A DNA stretch of 52,033 nucleotides from Bacteroidales bacterium (GCA_004553485.1 SFLG01000003.1:1-52033), one strand, 5' to 3'. Positions 1 through 7,886 are shown, counted from the stretch's first letter. Numbers and translations: made by a program. Notes: generated from the sequence alone by a model not told the origin.

Positions 1-11
1 TCATACAACAG

Positions 12-54
12 CAAGAGCCTGTGTCACACTTATTATGGCACAGGCTCTTGTTTT
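12..54 (+). terminator. Rho-independent terminator of an upstream gene
   Basis: A 15-bp stem (12-26 paired with 36-50, one G-U pair) encloses a 9-nt loop and is followed on the plus strand by a short T run (51-54). It should end a plus-strand gene lying left of the window. It may also stop the minus-strand protease gene that ends at 131, but no T run follows in that direction. Confidence 0.75.
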
Positions 55-130
55 CAATAGTTATGATTCGTCCCTTGCGGGAGGGTTAGCTGGGGGTAAG
101 GCGTTTTGCGACGCCTCGTCGGGATGTGCG

Positions 131-3100
131 TTACTTTTTGGAGTCGAGGTCTTTGAGGAGGGACTCGACGGCGGCGTGGAGCTGCTGGTCTTCGCCGGTG
201 ACGACGACGGCGGGGTCGTTGTAGATGAGGACGTCGGGCTCGAGCTGGGTGTTCTCAAGGTAGTTGCCCTCGGCGGTGCGGTAGCCGATGGCGGGGATGC
301 CGAAGACCATTGTGGGGTCTTGCATGGTCACCCAGTTTACAGATGTCATGGTGCCGGGGACGGGGGCGCCGACAACCTTGCCGAGGCCCTGGTGCTGGTA
401 TACCCAGGGGGTGCCGTGGGCATTGGAGTAGCAGGCCTCGCTGGTTACCATCACCGAAGGCTTGTTCCAGCGGCGCGAGGGCATGTCGCACACTTCGACG
501 CCACGGATGACCTGGGTGAGGTACTTGTTGCCGGAGAACATCACCTCGATATCCTCGTGCATGCGGCCGCCGCCGTTGTTGCGGACGTCGATGACGATGC
601 CCTCACGCTCGTTGTACTTGCCGAGGACGTCGGAGTAGACAGGACGGAACGACTCGTCGGCCATGGAGGGGATGTGGACGTAGCCGAGGCGGCCGTTGGA
701 CCAGCGGTCGACGTCTTCGGCACGCTGTTTCACCCAACGGCGGTAGAGCAGGTCGCCCTCGGCGCCGGCCGAGATGGGCAGGACAACCTCGCTGAAGGTC
801 TTGCCGTCGGCGCCCTTGACCGTCACGAGGGTCTTTTTGCCGGCGATGTCGGTGAGCAGCTCGTCGACGTTGGTGCCGGCCTTGATTTCGTGGCCGTTGA
901 TGGCGGTGATGATGTCGCCGGCCTTGACTTTGGAGTTGGCTCGCGCAAAGGGACCTTTCACCAGTATCTCGTCAATCTTGAGGCCGTCGCCGCTGTAGCT
1001 GAGGTCGTAGATGAGACCGAGACGGGCGGTGCGGTCGGCCTGCGAGCCCGACATGCCGCGGTAGCGGCCGCCGGTGTGGCTGGCGTTGAGCTCGCCCAGC
1101 AGCTCGCTGAGCAGCTCGGCAAAGTCGTAGTTGTTGGAGATGTGCGGCAGGAATTTGCGGTAGTGCTCGGTCATGGCGTCCCAGTTGATGCCGTGCATGT
1201 TCTTGTTGTAGAAACGGGCACCCTCCTCGCGCTTAACGTAGTCAAACATATACTCGCGCTCGGCGGCGGGGTCGACGGTGACTGTCGACACGAAGGTGAT
1301 GGGGGTCATCTTGTCGCTCTTGGGGTCGAACTTCTTGAGCGAGCCGCCGGTCATCATAATGTTCTTGCCGTCGGGGGTGACGTCGAAGCCGCTGCTGCCC
1401 GAAGCCTTGCCGACAAGGCGGTGTTCGTCCTTGCGCATCTTCAGTTTCCACAGCTCAGTGCCGTCCTGACCCGAGACGAGGTAGTAGAGGGTTTCGCCAT
1501 CGGGCGAGAGGACGAAGTCGGAGAGGTTGACCGACATGGGCGTGAGGCGGACGGTGCGGTCTTCGATGCCGTCTTTCTCGACAACGATGGCCTTTGTCTC
1601 GTCAGCCTTCTTGTCGTCTTTCTTATCGTCTTTCTTCTCGTCCTTCTTCTCGTCCTTTTTGGCGTCTTTCTTATCGTCTTTCTTGGCGCCCTTCTTATCG
1701 TCTTTCTTGGCGCCCTTGTCCTTGCTCTTCTTCTCCACCTCCTTGCGCAGGGCGTAGTCTTCTTCGCTGAGTCGGAATTTGTCGTAGGCATCCTGGTTGA
1801 GGAAGGCAAGCATCACGTCGGACTGGCTGCCCCACGAGGCGTGGGCGCGCATACCGTACTTGTCGGTGCCGAAGAGGACGGCGTTGCCGTCGAGGACAAA
1901 GCGGGGCATCTCGCTGAAGTAGCCCGACGAGGTGAGCTTGACAATCTCGCCGTCGTTGACGTTGATAATTGCGATGTTGGAGTACGGATCGTGGTGGTTG
2001 TCGTTGACACCCCATGCAATCCACTTCGAGTCGGGGCTCCAGGTGTAGTTGAAGCCGCCGTAGAGGCTGGGGTTGAGCGAGCCGTCGGTGAGCTGTTTGA
2101 CCTTCTTTGACTCGATGTCCATCACGCAGAGCTTGTTGCGGTCGGCGATGAAGGCCATCTTCTTGCCGTCGGGCGAGACGATGGGCACGCGGCGGTAGGT
2201 CTTGTCGTTGAACAGGGGCTTCTCGTCGATGACGGTGGCGTTGGCAAAGTCGGGGTCGTCCTCATGAGCCATCGTCGCCTGCCAGATATTGGGTGCGCCG
2301 TCTCGCTCGCTCTCATAGTAGAGGGTCTTGCCGTCCTTGCTCCAGGTGGGGTTGCTCTCGGCCTGGGGAGTGGCGGTGATACGCTTGGTGGTGTTGTACT
2401 CTACGGAGGTGACGAAGAGGTCGCCGCGGTTGGTGAAGGCCACGAACTTGCCGTCGGGCGACAGCGTGGCGCTGCGTGCTTCGGAGCGGACGGGGAGTTT
2501 CTGCACCGGCTCGGCCACGATGTCCTCGGGGACCGAGACTGCCACCTTGGCGGGCTTGCCGCCGGCCTTCTGGGTGTAGATCTCGCCGTCATAGGTGTAG
2601 CACAGCGTGCCGTTGTCGGCGCCGCTGAGGAAGCGGACGGGATGTGTCTTGAAACGCGTCACGGCAGTGGCCTTCGACATATCGGAGAGGGGTGCGCGGT
2701 ACACGTTCATCGTGCTGCCGTCACGCTCGCTGATGAAGTACACGTCGTTGCCCTCGATGACGGGGTCGCGGTCTTCGCCGGCGCGGGCCGTGAGGTTGGT
2801 GTGCTTGCCGGTGGAGGCGTCATAGCGCCAGATGTCGCGTGTCACCGACGAGGTGTGGTGCTTGCGCCACTCGTCCTCAAAACCTTTGGTGTCCTGGTAC
2901 AGGAACCAGTCCTTGCCGCCGAAGTCGATGCGTCCGGCCGGCGTACCCAGCACAAGGTGCGAGGCGCCGCCCTTGACGGGGACGCTGTACAGCTGCCCGA
3001 GGACGCCCTGGGGGTAGACGGCGCTCTTGGCGGGCTGCTGGATGTTGGCACTGAAATATATCTCCTTGCCGTCGGGGCTGAAGGCCTCGGGGGTCTCGCG

Positions 3101-3427
3101 GGCCGAGTTGGTGGTGAGGCGCAGGGCCTTGCCGCCGGTGGCGGGGATGACAAAGATGTCGAAGTTGCCGTGCAGATCGCTCTGGAAGGCGATGTAGCGG
3201 CTGTCGGGGCTCCAGACGGGGTTGGCCTCGTAGCTGTCCATGGTGGTCAGGCGCTCGGCGTTGCCGCCCTCGACGGGTACGGTCCAGATGTCGCCTTTGT
3301 ACTGGAATGCGATGGTGCGTCCGTCGGGCGAAATCTTGACGTCGCGCATCCACAGCGGCGTCAGCGCCAGGGCCGTAGCCGGTGCGGCGACAAATACGCC
3401 AATTGCAAGCAGTCGTGAGAGTTTCAT
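131..3427 (-). CDS. Tricorn-like S41 family peptidase with PD40 beta-propeller and PDZ domains
   Basis: A 1098-residue exported protease related to archaeal tricorn and bacterial C-terminal-processing peptidases; it probably degrades peptides in the periplasm. A signal peptide covers roughly residues 1-21. Next come WD40/PD40 beta-propeller repeats (repeated SPDG/SPDS turns with FSPDGKEIYF-type strands) to about residue 550. A Lys/Asp-rich linker follows near residues 565-620, then a second SPDG-containing segment, a PDZ-like domain (KAGDIITAINGHEI), and an S41 domain. That last domain contains VIDVRNNGGG and the likely nucleophile Ser near residue 1001 in EACYSNAHG. The length is normal for bacterial tricorn homologues. 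The gene stands alone, divergent from the glycosyltransferase gene, with a leader of about 230 nt that contains 9-bp-period repeats. The family call is firm; the substrate is unknown. Confidence 0.93.
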   Translation of the reverse strand: MKLSRLLAIGVFVAAPATALALTPLWMRDVKISPDGRTIAFQYKGDIWTVPVEGGNAERLTTMDSYEANPVWSPDSRYIAFQSDLHGNFDIFVIPATGGKALRLTTNSARETPEAFSPDGKEIYFSANIQQPAKSAVYPQGVLGQLYSVPVKGGASHLVLGTPAGRIDFGGKDWFLYQDTKGFEDEWRKHHTSSVTRDIWRYDASTGKHTNLTARAGEDRDPVIEGNDVYFISERDGSTMNVYRAPLSDMSKATAVTRFKTHPVRFLSGADNGTLCYTYDGEIYTQKAGGKPAKVAVSVPEDIVAEPVQKLPVRSEARSATLSPDGKFVAFTNRGDLFVTSVEYNTTKRITATPQAESNPTWSKDGKTLYYESERDGAPNIWQATMAHEDDPDFANATVIDEKPLFNDKTYRRVPIVSPDGKKMAFIADRNKLCVMDIESKKVKQLTDGSLNPSLYGGFNYTWSPDSKWIAWGVNDNHHDPYSNIAIINVNDGEIVKLTSSGYFSEMPRFVLDGNAVLFGTDKYGMRAHASWGSQSDVMLAFLNQDAYDKFRLSEEDYALRKEVEKKSKDKGAKKDDKKGAKKDDKKDAKKDEKKDEKKDDKKDDKKADETKAIVVEKDGIEDRTVRLTPMSVNLSDFVLSPDGETLYYLVSGQDGTELWKLKMRKDEHRLVGKASGSSGFDVTPDGKNIMMTGGSLKKFDPKSDKMTPITFVSTVTVDPAAEREYMFDYVKREEGARFYNKNMHGINWDAMTEHYRKFLPHISNNYDFAELLSELLGELNASHTGGRYRGMSGSQADRTARLGLIYDLSYSGDGLKIDEILVKGPFARANSKVKAGDIITAINGHEIKAGTNVDELLTDIAGKKTLVTVKGADGKTFSEVVLPISAGAEGDLLYRRWVKQRAEDVDRWSNGRLGYVHIPSMADESFRPVYSDVLGKYNEREGIVIDVRNNGGGRMHEDIEVMFSGNKYLTQVIRGVEVCDMPSRRWNKPSVMVTSEACYSNAHGTPWVYQHQGLGKVVGAPVPGTMTSVNWVTMQDPTMVFGIPAIGYRTAEGNYLENTQLEPDVLIYNDPAVVVTGEDQQLHAAVESLLKDLDSKK
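1670..1717 (-). repeat. 24-bp perfect tandem repeat encoding a Lys/Asp-rich linker
   Basis: Two identical 24-bp copies (1670-1693 and 1694-1717) lie in a longer degenerate run (about 1610-1735) that encodes KKDD/KKDE/GAKK units in the tricorn-like protease. The unit is 8 codons, so copy-number change would keep the reading frame and only alter the length of the linker between the propeller and the PDZ/S41 part. Confidence 0.85.
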
Positions 3428-3451
3428 GTCTTTTCTTATGTTTTTGATGAA

Positions 3452-3591
3452 TTTCCTATATTGGTATCCTTTACCGGTATTCTTGGTATTCTTTTATGCG
3501 AGATAAGTTTGACATATCCGGTGCAAAAGACCGTCTTTAGCACCTATATAAGTCCTACAAGACCTATACGACTTATAAGACTTATTTGACG
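3452..3591. repeat. Intergenic 9-bp-period degenerate repeats in the protease leader
   Basis: Two blocks show a 9-bp period. At about 3452-3496 the units resemble ttcttggta. At 3547-3591 there are five units (tataagtcc, tacaagacc, tatacgact, tataagact, tatttgacg). Both blocks lie within the presumed 5' leader of the minus-strand protease gene. The second shares 24 identical bases (3565-3588) with the array at 8340-8363. Confidence 0.8.
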
Positions 3592-3666
3592 TGATAATTT
3601 GCACTGGCACAAATAATAACGGTTTATCGGCAAACATATTACAATCAGAATGTAATATGAATGTTG

Positions 3667-3704
3667 CAAAGATAAGAAAATAATAAGAATTTTTTGTATC
3701 TTTG
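3667..3704. promoter_or_regulatory. Divergent -7 boxes for the protease (-) and glycosyltransferase (+)
   Basis: TATCTTTG on the plus strand (3697-3704) and its mirror CAAAGATA (3667-3674, TATCTTTG on the minus strand) both match the Bacteroidales -7 consensus TAnnTTTG. They face outwards across a 22-bp AT-rich spacer. No clear -33 TTTG was found for either. The plus box lies over a possible TTG start at 3702, so the ATG at 3723 is the likelier start of the glycosyltransferase. Confidence 0.65.
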
Positions 3705-3722
3705 GCACATAAAACGACAGCC

Positions 3723-4511
3723 ATGAGCAAAGCACCCAGTACACCGCTTATATCCATCATCACCGTATGCTACAACGCCGCCGCGACAATCGGCGCGACC
3801 ATGCGCAGCGTGGCCGCCCAGTCTGCCGGCGACTACGAGCATATAGTGGTGGACGGGGCATCGAAGGACGGCACGCCCGACATCGCACGCGGCCTGGCGA
3901 CGGAGCGCACGCGCATCCAGTCGTCGCCCGACCACGGCATCTACGACGCCATGAACAAGGGCATCGGCCTGGCGCGCGGCAAATACCTGATTTTCCTCAA
4001 CGCGGGCGACCGGTTCCACTCCGAGGACTCGCTGCGGCAAATTACCGACGCCATAACGGCCAACGGCTACCCCGGGGTGGTGTACGGCCAGACCGTCCTC
4101 GTCGACGGTGACGGCCGTTACCTTGGGCCGCGACACCTCACGGCCCCCGAAAACCTCAGGCTGAGCGACTTCGCCGGCGGCATGAAGGTCTGCCATCAGG
4201 CTTTTGTGGCACTGAAGAGGATAGTTCCGCTGTACAACACTAACTGGCGGTTCTCGGCCGACTACGAGTGGTGCATACGCGTGCTCCAGCACTCGCGCAG
4301 CAACGTCTACACCGGCACGGTCCTCATCGATTACCTCAGCGAGGGTGCCACCACGCGCAACCGAGCCGCGTCGCTGCTCGAGCGCTACAAGATAATGTGC
4401 CGCTACTACGGCCGCGTGCGCACCACGCTGCGCCATCTGGGCTTTGTCCCGCGTTTTGCGCTCAACGCCCTGCGCTCAAAGATGCACAAGCGCGATGCGG
4501 CTAAGCAATAA
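3723..4511 (+). CDS. Glycosyltransferase family 2
   Basis: A 262-residue GT-A fold glycosyltransferase that should transfer a sugar from a nucleotide-sugar donor, probably for surface polysaccharide. The N-terminus has the GT2 start ISIITVCYNA (10-19) and VVDGASKDGT (42-51). NAGDRF (93-98) sits where the DXD-like metal site is expected. The context SPDHGIYDAMNKGI resembles WcaE/colanic-acid-type GT2 enzymes. There are no membrane segments. An in-frame TTG at 3702 exists, but it overlaps the -7 promoter box, so ATG 3723 is chosen. DUF4286 and ruvC follow closely on the same strand (24 and 7 nt gaps), suggesting co-transcription. The acceptor sugar cannot be told. Confidence 0.9.
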   Translation: MSKAPSTPLISIITVCYNAAATIGATMRSVAAQSAGDYEHIVVDGASKDGTPDIARGLATERTRIQSSPDHGIYDAMNKGIGLARGKYLIFLNAGDRFHSEDSLRQITDAITANGYPGVVYGQTVLVDGDGRYLGPRHLTAPENLRLSDFAGGMKVCHQAFVALKRIVPLYNTNWRFSADYEWCIRVLQHSRSNVYTGTVLIDYLSEGATTRNRAASLLERYKIMCRYYGRVRTTLRHLGFVPRFALNALRSKMHKRDAAKQ

Positions 4512-4535
4512 CCACTGACTACGATAGCTTAAAAT

Positions 4536-4844
4536 ATGATAATCGTAAACACAACCTTTCACATTCCCCTGCCGCTCAAAAACGCCCTGGCGGCGTGGCT
4601 GCGCGATGTCTACGCTCCCTCGGCCCTCGCCGCGGGGCACCGCTCGCCGCGCACGGCACGTGTGCTCGGCGGCGCCGGCGACGACGAGGGATGCTCGGTA
4701 GCCTTCCAGACGGAGGCGCCCACGCTGGCCGAGGCCCGCAAATGGCACGACGGCGAGGCGGGACGGTTGCGCATCGAGCTGGCACGTCAGCTCGGCCCGG
4801 ACAAACTAGCCTTTTTCACAACTTATCTGCAGACTATAGACTGA
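4536..4844 (+). CDS. DUF4286 family protein
   Basis: A 102-residue protein of the DUF4286 family, short proteins common in Bacteroidetes and often found just before ruvC, as here. It begins MIIVNTTFHI and contains a conserved W (AAWLRDVYAP) and a C-terminal FFTTYLQTID. No signal peptide or membrane segment is seen. The fold is probably an alpha/beta ferredoxin-like domain (inference). The stop codon is 7 nt before the ruvC start, so the two are likely translated from one message. No function is known; the family call rests on pattern and context. Confidence 0.82.
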   Translation: MIIVNTTFHIPLPLKNALAAWLRDVYAPSALAAGHRSPRTARVLGGAGDDEGCSVAFQTEAPTLAEARKWHDGEAGRLRIELARQLGPDKLAFFTTYLQTID

Positions 4845-4851
4845 GGCGGCG

Positions 4852-5430
4852 ATGACAACGGCTAATCCCAAGGACAAGATAATAATAGGCATCGACCCGG
4901 GCACCAACGTCATGGGATACGGCATCTTAGGGGTGCGCGACAAGCAGCCCTATCTGATTGCCTTAGGCGTCATACGTCTGTCTAAGCTCGAGGACCACTA
5001 TCTGCGCTTGCGCCGCATCTACGACCGCGTGCTGGCGCTGGTAGAGCAGTATCTGCCCGACGAGATGGCCATCGAGGCACCCTTCTTTGGCAAGAACGTG
5101 CAGTCGATGCTCAAGCTGGGACGAGCCCAGGGCGTGGCTATGGCCGCCGCCCTTGCCCGCGAGGTCCCCATCACCGAATACGAACCGCGAAAAATCAAGC
5201 AGGCCATCACCGGCAACGGCGCCGCCTCCAAAGAACAGGTGCGCGAGCTGCTGCGGCGCATCCTCAACATCGACGACAAGGTCTTTAAGGACCTCGAGCT
5301 GGACGCCACCGACGCCCTCGCCGCGGCACTCTGCCATCACTACGAGCAGTCACGTCCCCTGCCCTCGGCCGGCAAGTCGAGCTGGAAATCGTTCATCGCA
5401 GCCAACCCCAACCGCGTCGTCAAGAATTAG
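4852..5430 (+). CDS. ruvC: Crossover junction endodeoxyribonuclease RuvC
   Basis: A 192-residue Holliday-junction resolvase, which cuts four-way DNA junctions in complex with RuvAB during recombination and repair. The four acidic metal ligands are present: D15 in IGIDPGTN, E75 in AIEAPFFGKN, and D151 and D154 in DATDALAAAL, with family-typical spacing. The length is normal. The gene follows DUF4286 closely, and nagB follows after a 62-bp gap filled by a 9-bp-period repeat. RuvA and RuvB are not in this window. Confidence 0.97.
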   Translation: MTTANPKDKIIIGIDPGTNVMGYGILGVRDKQPYLIALGVIRLSKLEDHYLRLRRIYDRVLALVEQYLPDEMAIEAPFFGKNVQSMLKLGRAQGVAMAAALAREVPITEYEPRKIKQAITGNGAASKEQVRELLRRILNIDDKVFKDLELDATDALAAALCHHYEQSRPLPSAGKSSWKSFIAANPNRVVKN

Positions 5431-5434
5431 CCAG

Positions 5435-5478
5435 CACATACATCACATACATCACATAAAAACATAAATCACATAAAA
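5435..5478. repeat. 9-bp-period repeat between ruvC and nagB
   Basis: Units cacatacat, cacatacat, cacataaaa, then one slipped 8-nt unit and a further cacataaaa fill most of the 62-bp ruvC-nagB gap. The sequence differs from the tataagtc-type arrays but has the same period. Confidence 0.75.
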
Positions 5479-5492
5479 ACCAACATCCAACC

Positions 5493-6302
5493 ATGCGATT
5501 AATCATCGAACCCGACTACACCAACGTTTCGGAATGGGCCGCCAACTTTGTGGCATCCCGCATCAACGCCGCCAACCCCACCCCCGAGCACCCCTTCGTG
5601 CTCGGCTGCCCCACCGGCTCGTCGCCCCTGGGCATGTACAAGGCCCTCATCCGCCTCAACAAGGAGGGCAAGGTATCGTTCAAAAACGTCGTCACCTTCA
5701 ACATGGACGAGTATGTGGGCATTCCCCGCGACCACGAGCAGAGCTACCACACTTTTATGTGGACCAACTTCTTCAACCAGATTGACATCAAGCCCGAAAA
5801 CGTCAACATCCTCAACGGCAACGCCGAGGACCCCGTTGCCGAATGTGAGCGCTACGAGGCCAAGATCGCCTCGTACGGCGGCATCGACCTGTTCATGGGC
5901 GGCGTAGGCCCCGACGGACACATCGCCTTCAACGAGCCGGGCTCGTCGCTGACATCGAAGACCCGCATGAAGACCCTCACCCAGGACACCATCATCGCCA
6001 ACTCGCGCTTCTTCGAGAACAACGTCGACCTCGTTCCCAAGACCGCCCTCACCGTTGGCGTAGGCACAGTGATGGCCGCCAAAGAGGTTATGCTCATCGT
6101 CAACGGCCACAACAAGGCCCGCGCCCTGCGTCACGGCGTAGAAGGCGGCATCTCCCAGATGTGGACAATCAGCGCCCTGCAGATGCACCGCCACGCCGTA
6201 ATCGTCTGCGACGAAGACGCCTGCGCCGAGCTCAAGGTTCAGACCTACCGCTACTTCAAAGACATCGAAAAGGCCAACCTCGACCCCGCCAAAGCCAAGT
6301 AA
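5493..6302 (+). CDS. nagB: Glucosamine-6-phosphate deaminase NagB
   Basis: A 269-residue enzyme converting glucosamine-6-phosphate to fructose-6-phosphate and ammonia, feeding amino sugars from host glycans or peptidoglycan into glycolysis. The active-site residues fall at the same numbers as in the E. coli enzyme: D72 (NMDEY), D141 and H143 (GPDGHIAF), E148 (NEPG). The length matches the hexameric NagB class. The gene ends just before a strong terminator at 6321. It could be transcribed from the ruvC operon, since no clear promoter is seen in the repeat-filled gap. No nagA lies nearby. Confidence 0.97.
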   Translation: MRLIIEPDYTNVSEWAANFVASRINAANPTPEHPFVLGCPTGSSPLGMYKALIRLNKEGKVSFKNVVTFNMDEYVGIPRDHEQSYHTFMWTNFFNQIDIKPENVNILNGNAEDPVAECERYEAKIASYGGIDLFMGGVGPDGHIAFNEPGSSLTSKTRMKTLTQDTIIANSRFFENNVDLVPKTALTVGVGTVMAAKEVMLIVNGHNKARALRHGVEGGISQMWTISALQMHRHAVIVCDEDACAELKVQTYRYFKDIEKANLDPAKAK

Positions 6303-6320
6303 CCCCCCCCTCTCCCCCAC

Positions 6321-6351
6321 AAAAAAACCGACGCCCCGCGCCGGTTTTTTT
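6321..6351 (+). terminator. Rho-independent terminator after nagB
   Basis: A 10-bp perfect stem (6321-6330 with 6342-6351) whose arms start with seven A and end with seven T, around an 11-nt GC-rich loop. The symmetric A/T tracts would let it work in both directions. It lies 19 nt after the nagB stop. Confidence 0.88.
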
Positions 6352-6361
6352 GTGCAAATCC

Positions 6362-6424
6362 GTTATGACGTATACGACGTATATCATGTCTATGACGTAT
6401 AAGTCATATATGTCGTATTCCTTG
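6362..6424. repeat. 9-bp-period repeat array between nagB and higA
   Basis: About seven units in a row with a 9-bp period: tatacgacg (6371), tatatcatg, tctatgacg, tataagtca, tatatgtcg, tattccttg. It lies between the nagB terminator and the 3' end of the HigA-type gene on the opposite strand. The consensus resembles the arrays at 3547 and 8331. Confidence 0.82.
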
Positions 6425-6431
6425 CAGCAGA

Positions 6432-6785
6432 CTACAACGCCGCCGCTACATTGCGTATTTTAGCCAGACGATCCATAAACGACCTGTCGCTTTTGGCAAC
6501 CTGCATGTTGTAGTCGCTCTGCAAGCCCAGCCACATCTCGGCCGGTATGCCCAGCGCGGCCTCGAGTATAAGAGCCATCTCGGTGTTAACGCCACGTTTA
6601 CCCTTGATGATTTCGTTGAGCAACGAAGGCTTAACCCCAATTTGCGCGGCAAATCTTGCCTGCGTGATATTGCGGCTTTCCAGCTCATCCTTAAGCAGCT
6701 CGCCGGGATGCGTCGGCTCAAAAGGCGTCAGATTATTCGCAATCATCCGCGCATCCACCCCATGTAATTCAACCATATCACTCAT
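6432..6785 (-). CDS. higA: HigA-family XRE-type antitoxin/regulator
   Basis: A 117-residue Cro/C1-type DNA-binding protein of the HigA addiction-module family. PTHPGELLKDELESRNITQ (25-43) opens the HTH. ARFAAQIGVKPSLLNEIIKG (43-62) is the helix-turn-helix, and the typical C-terminal part AALGIPAEMWLGLQSDYN follows. HigA normally represses its own operon and neutralises the RelE-like mRNA nuclease HigB. No HigB-like ORF is present; the gene just upstream on the same strand encodes a Fic protein. ATG 6785 is chosen; an in-frame GTG at 6812 is possible. The gap to the Fic stop is 43 nt, so the two are probably one operon. The region looks less GC-rich than its neighbours, suggesting transfer. 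Confidence 0.85.
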   Translation of the reverse strand: MSDMVELHGVDARMIANNLTPFEPTHPGELLKDELESRNITQARFAAQIGVKPSLLNEIIKGKRGVNTEMALILEAALGIPAEMWLGLQSDYNMQVAKSDRSFMDRLAKIRNVAAAL

Positions 6786-6828
6786 AATGATTTGAAAGTT
6801 CAACAATGACACTTAAAACGTTGTGGAA

Positions 6829-7719
6829 TCAGTCGGTGTATTCTATTCTGAATTTGTCGAGGAGGAGTTTGAAGTTGTCCTGCGCCGAGAGGCAGGTGTC
6901 GATGAGATAGCCTTTTATTTCGGGCCAGTTTTTCAATCCCCGGTAGTAGAACATTTTCAGATCGTCGGTGATTATAAAGGGAACATAACCGAGCCTTAGA
7001 CACTCGCGAAACATTATCAAACGGCCCACGCGCCCGTTTCCGTCCTGAAACGGGTGTATCGCCTCAAAGCGTTGATGAAAATCGAGTATGTCCTCAAATG
7101 ATGGGGACTTCAGCGCATTGTACTCCTTGAGTAACGATTTCATTTCGTTGTGTACATTTTCAGGAAGAGTAGTGTCTGAGCCTCCCACTTCGTTGGGTAT
7201 TTTCTTGTAGTCACCCACTCTGAACCAGTCCTTACGTTCGTCGGATGTTCCCGACTTTAGTATCAAATGCAGATGTTTGATAAGACTCTCGGTAAGTTTT
7301 CCGGCTGTCTCGTCAATGATATAGTCTATTGCCTTGAAATGATTTGTGGTTTCGATGATATCGTCCACATTAACGGCATTGTCAGTGACGCCAATGGTGT
7401 TTGTCTCAAATATGTACCGTGTTTGGTCGTGAGTGAGCCGACTTCCCTCAATATGGTTTGAGTTGTAAGTCAGGTCAATCTGGATGCGATGATAAATACC
7501 GCCCTTGATTTTTCCGGCTTTCTGTTCTCTTAATATCTCCAGCAAGGGACTGACTACTTCTTTCTTTTTCCGCCCGGGCTTTTTTGCATCGGCAGGTATG
7601 TTCCATGTCTTACCGATAAGATAAGCCCCTTCGATTTTTCCTTGTGCACAATAGTTTCTGGCCGTTCGCTCCGAAACGCCGTTATCTTGTGCCCACTCTG
7701 TAACTGATACGTAATTCAT
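6829..7719 (-). CDS. Fic family protein with N-terminal helix-turn-helix
   Basis: A 296-residue Fic-domain enzyme, expected to transfer AMP (or another nucleotide part) from ATP to a protein hydroxyl. Residues 1-45 look like a MerR/excisionase-type helix-turn-helix (VSVTEWAQDNGVSERTARNY) followed by a basic linker (KKPGRKKKE). The inhibitory motif S/T-xxx-E-G/N is present as S87-N-H-I-E91-G92, upstream of the core, marking an N-terminally self-inhibited (class II) Fic. The catalytic motif HPFQDGNGRVGR (222-233) is complete. It shares a strand and probable operon with the HigA-type gene. Its promoter is overlapped by a perfect palindrome, so self-repression is likely (inference). The target is unknown. 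Confidence 0.92.
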   Translation of the reverse strand: MNYVSVTEWAQDNGVSERTARNYCAQGKIEGAYLIGKTWNIPADAKKPGRKKKEVVSPLLEILREQKAGKIKGGIYHRIQIDLTYNSNHIEGSRLTHDQTRYIFETNTIGVTDNAVNVDDIIETTNHFKAIDYIIDETAGKLTESLIKHLHLILKSGTSDERKDWFRVGDYKKIPNEVGGSDTTLPENVHNEMKSLLKEYNALKSPSFEDILDFHQRFEAIHPFQDGNGRVGRLIMFRECLRLGYVPFIITDDLKMFYYRGLKNWPEIKGYLIDTCLSAQDNFKLLLDKFRIEYTD

Positions 7720-7720
7720 C

Positions 7721-7788
7721 TATCGGCAAGTTTTAGTTGTGATTTGGGGTGTAAATATAGCAAAACTTGCCGATATCGGCAAGTTTTG
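7721..7788 (-). promoter_or_regulatory. Fic operon promoter with 28-bp palindromic operator and second half-site
   Basis: 7761-7788 is a perfect 28-bp palindrome; each arm is caaaacttgccgat read inwards. A second copy of one arm (atcggcaagtttt) lies at 7722-7734, directly beside the fic start codon. On the minus strand the palindrome contains TTG (complement of 7780-7782), followed after 20 nt by TATATTTA (7752-7759), a near match to the -7 consensus. The operator therefore covers the -33 region and the half-site covers the translation start. The HTH of the Fic protein or HigA is the likely binder. Confidence 0.82.
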
Positions 7789-7817
7789 GGTGGGGAATGT
7801 GCGTTTTGGGGGAAACG

Positions 7818-7843
7818 TAAGCCGTATTATTAAGCCGTATTAT
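7818..7843. repeat. 13-bp perfect tandem repeat downstream of rnpB
   Basis: Two head-to-tail copies of taagccgtattat (7818-7830 and 7831-7843) lie between the fic operator and the 3' end of rnpB. They are followed by gatatcgg, which resembles the core of the fic operator. Confidence 0.8.
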
Positions 7844-7886
7844 ATTGCTGATATCGGGGTTTGTCGGACAGCAAAAAGAAAAAACG

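Noticed and set aside
35..2110. 691-residue open frame on the plus strand
   Set aside because: It is antisense to the tricorn-like protease and rich in Val/Gly/Asp/Leu without any motif. It is a product of the GC-biased third codon positions of the real gene.
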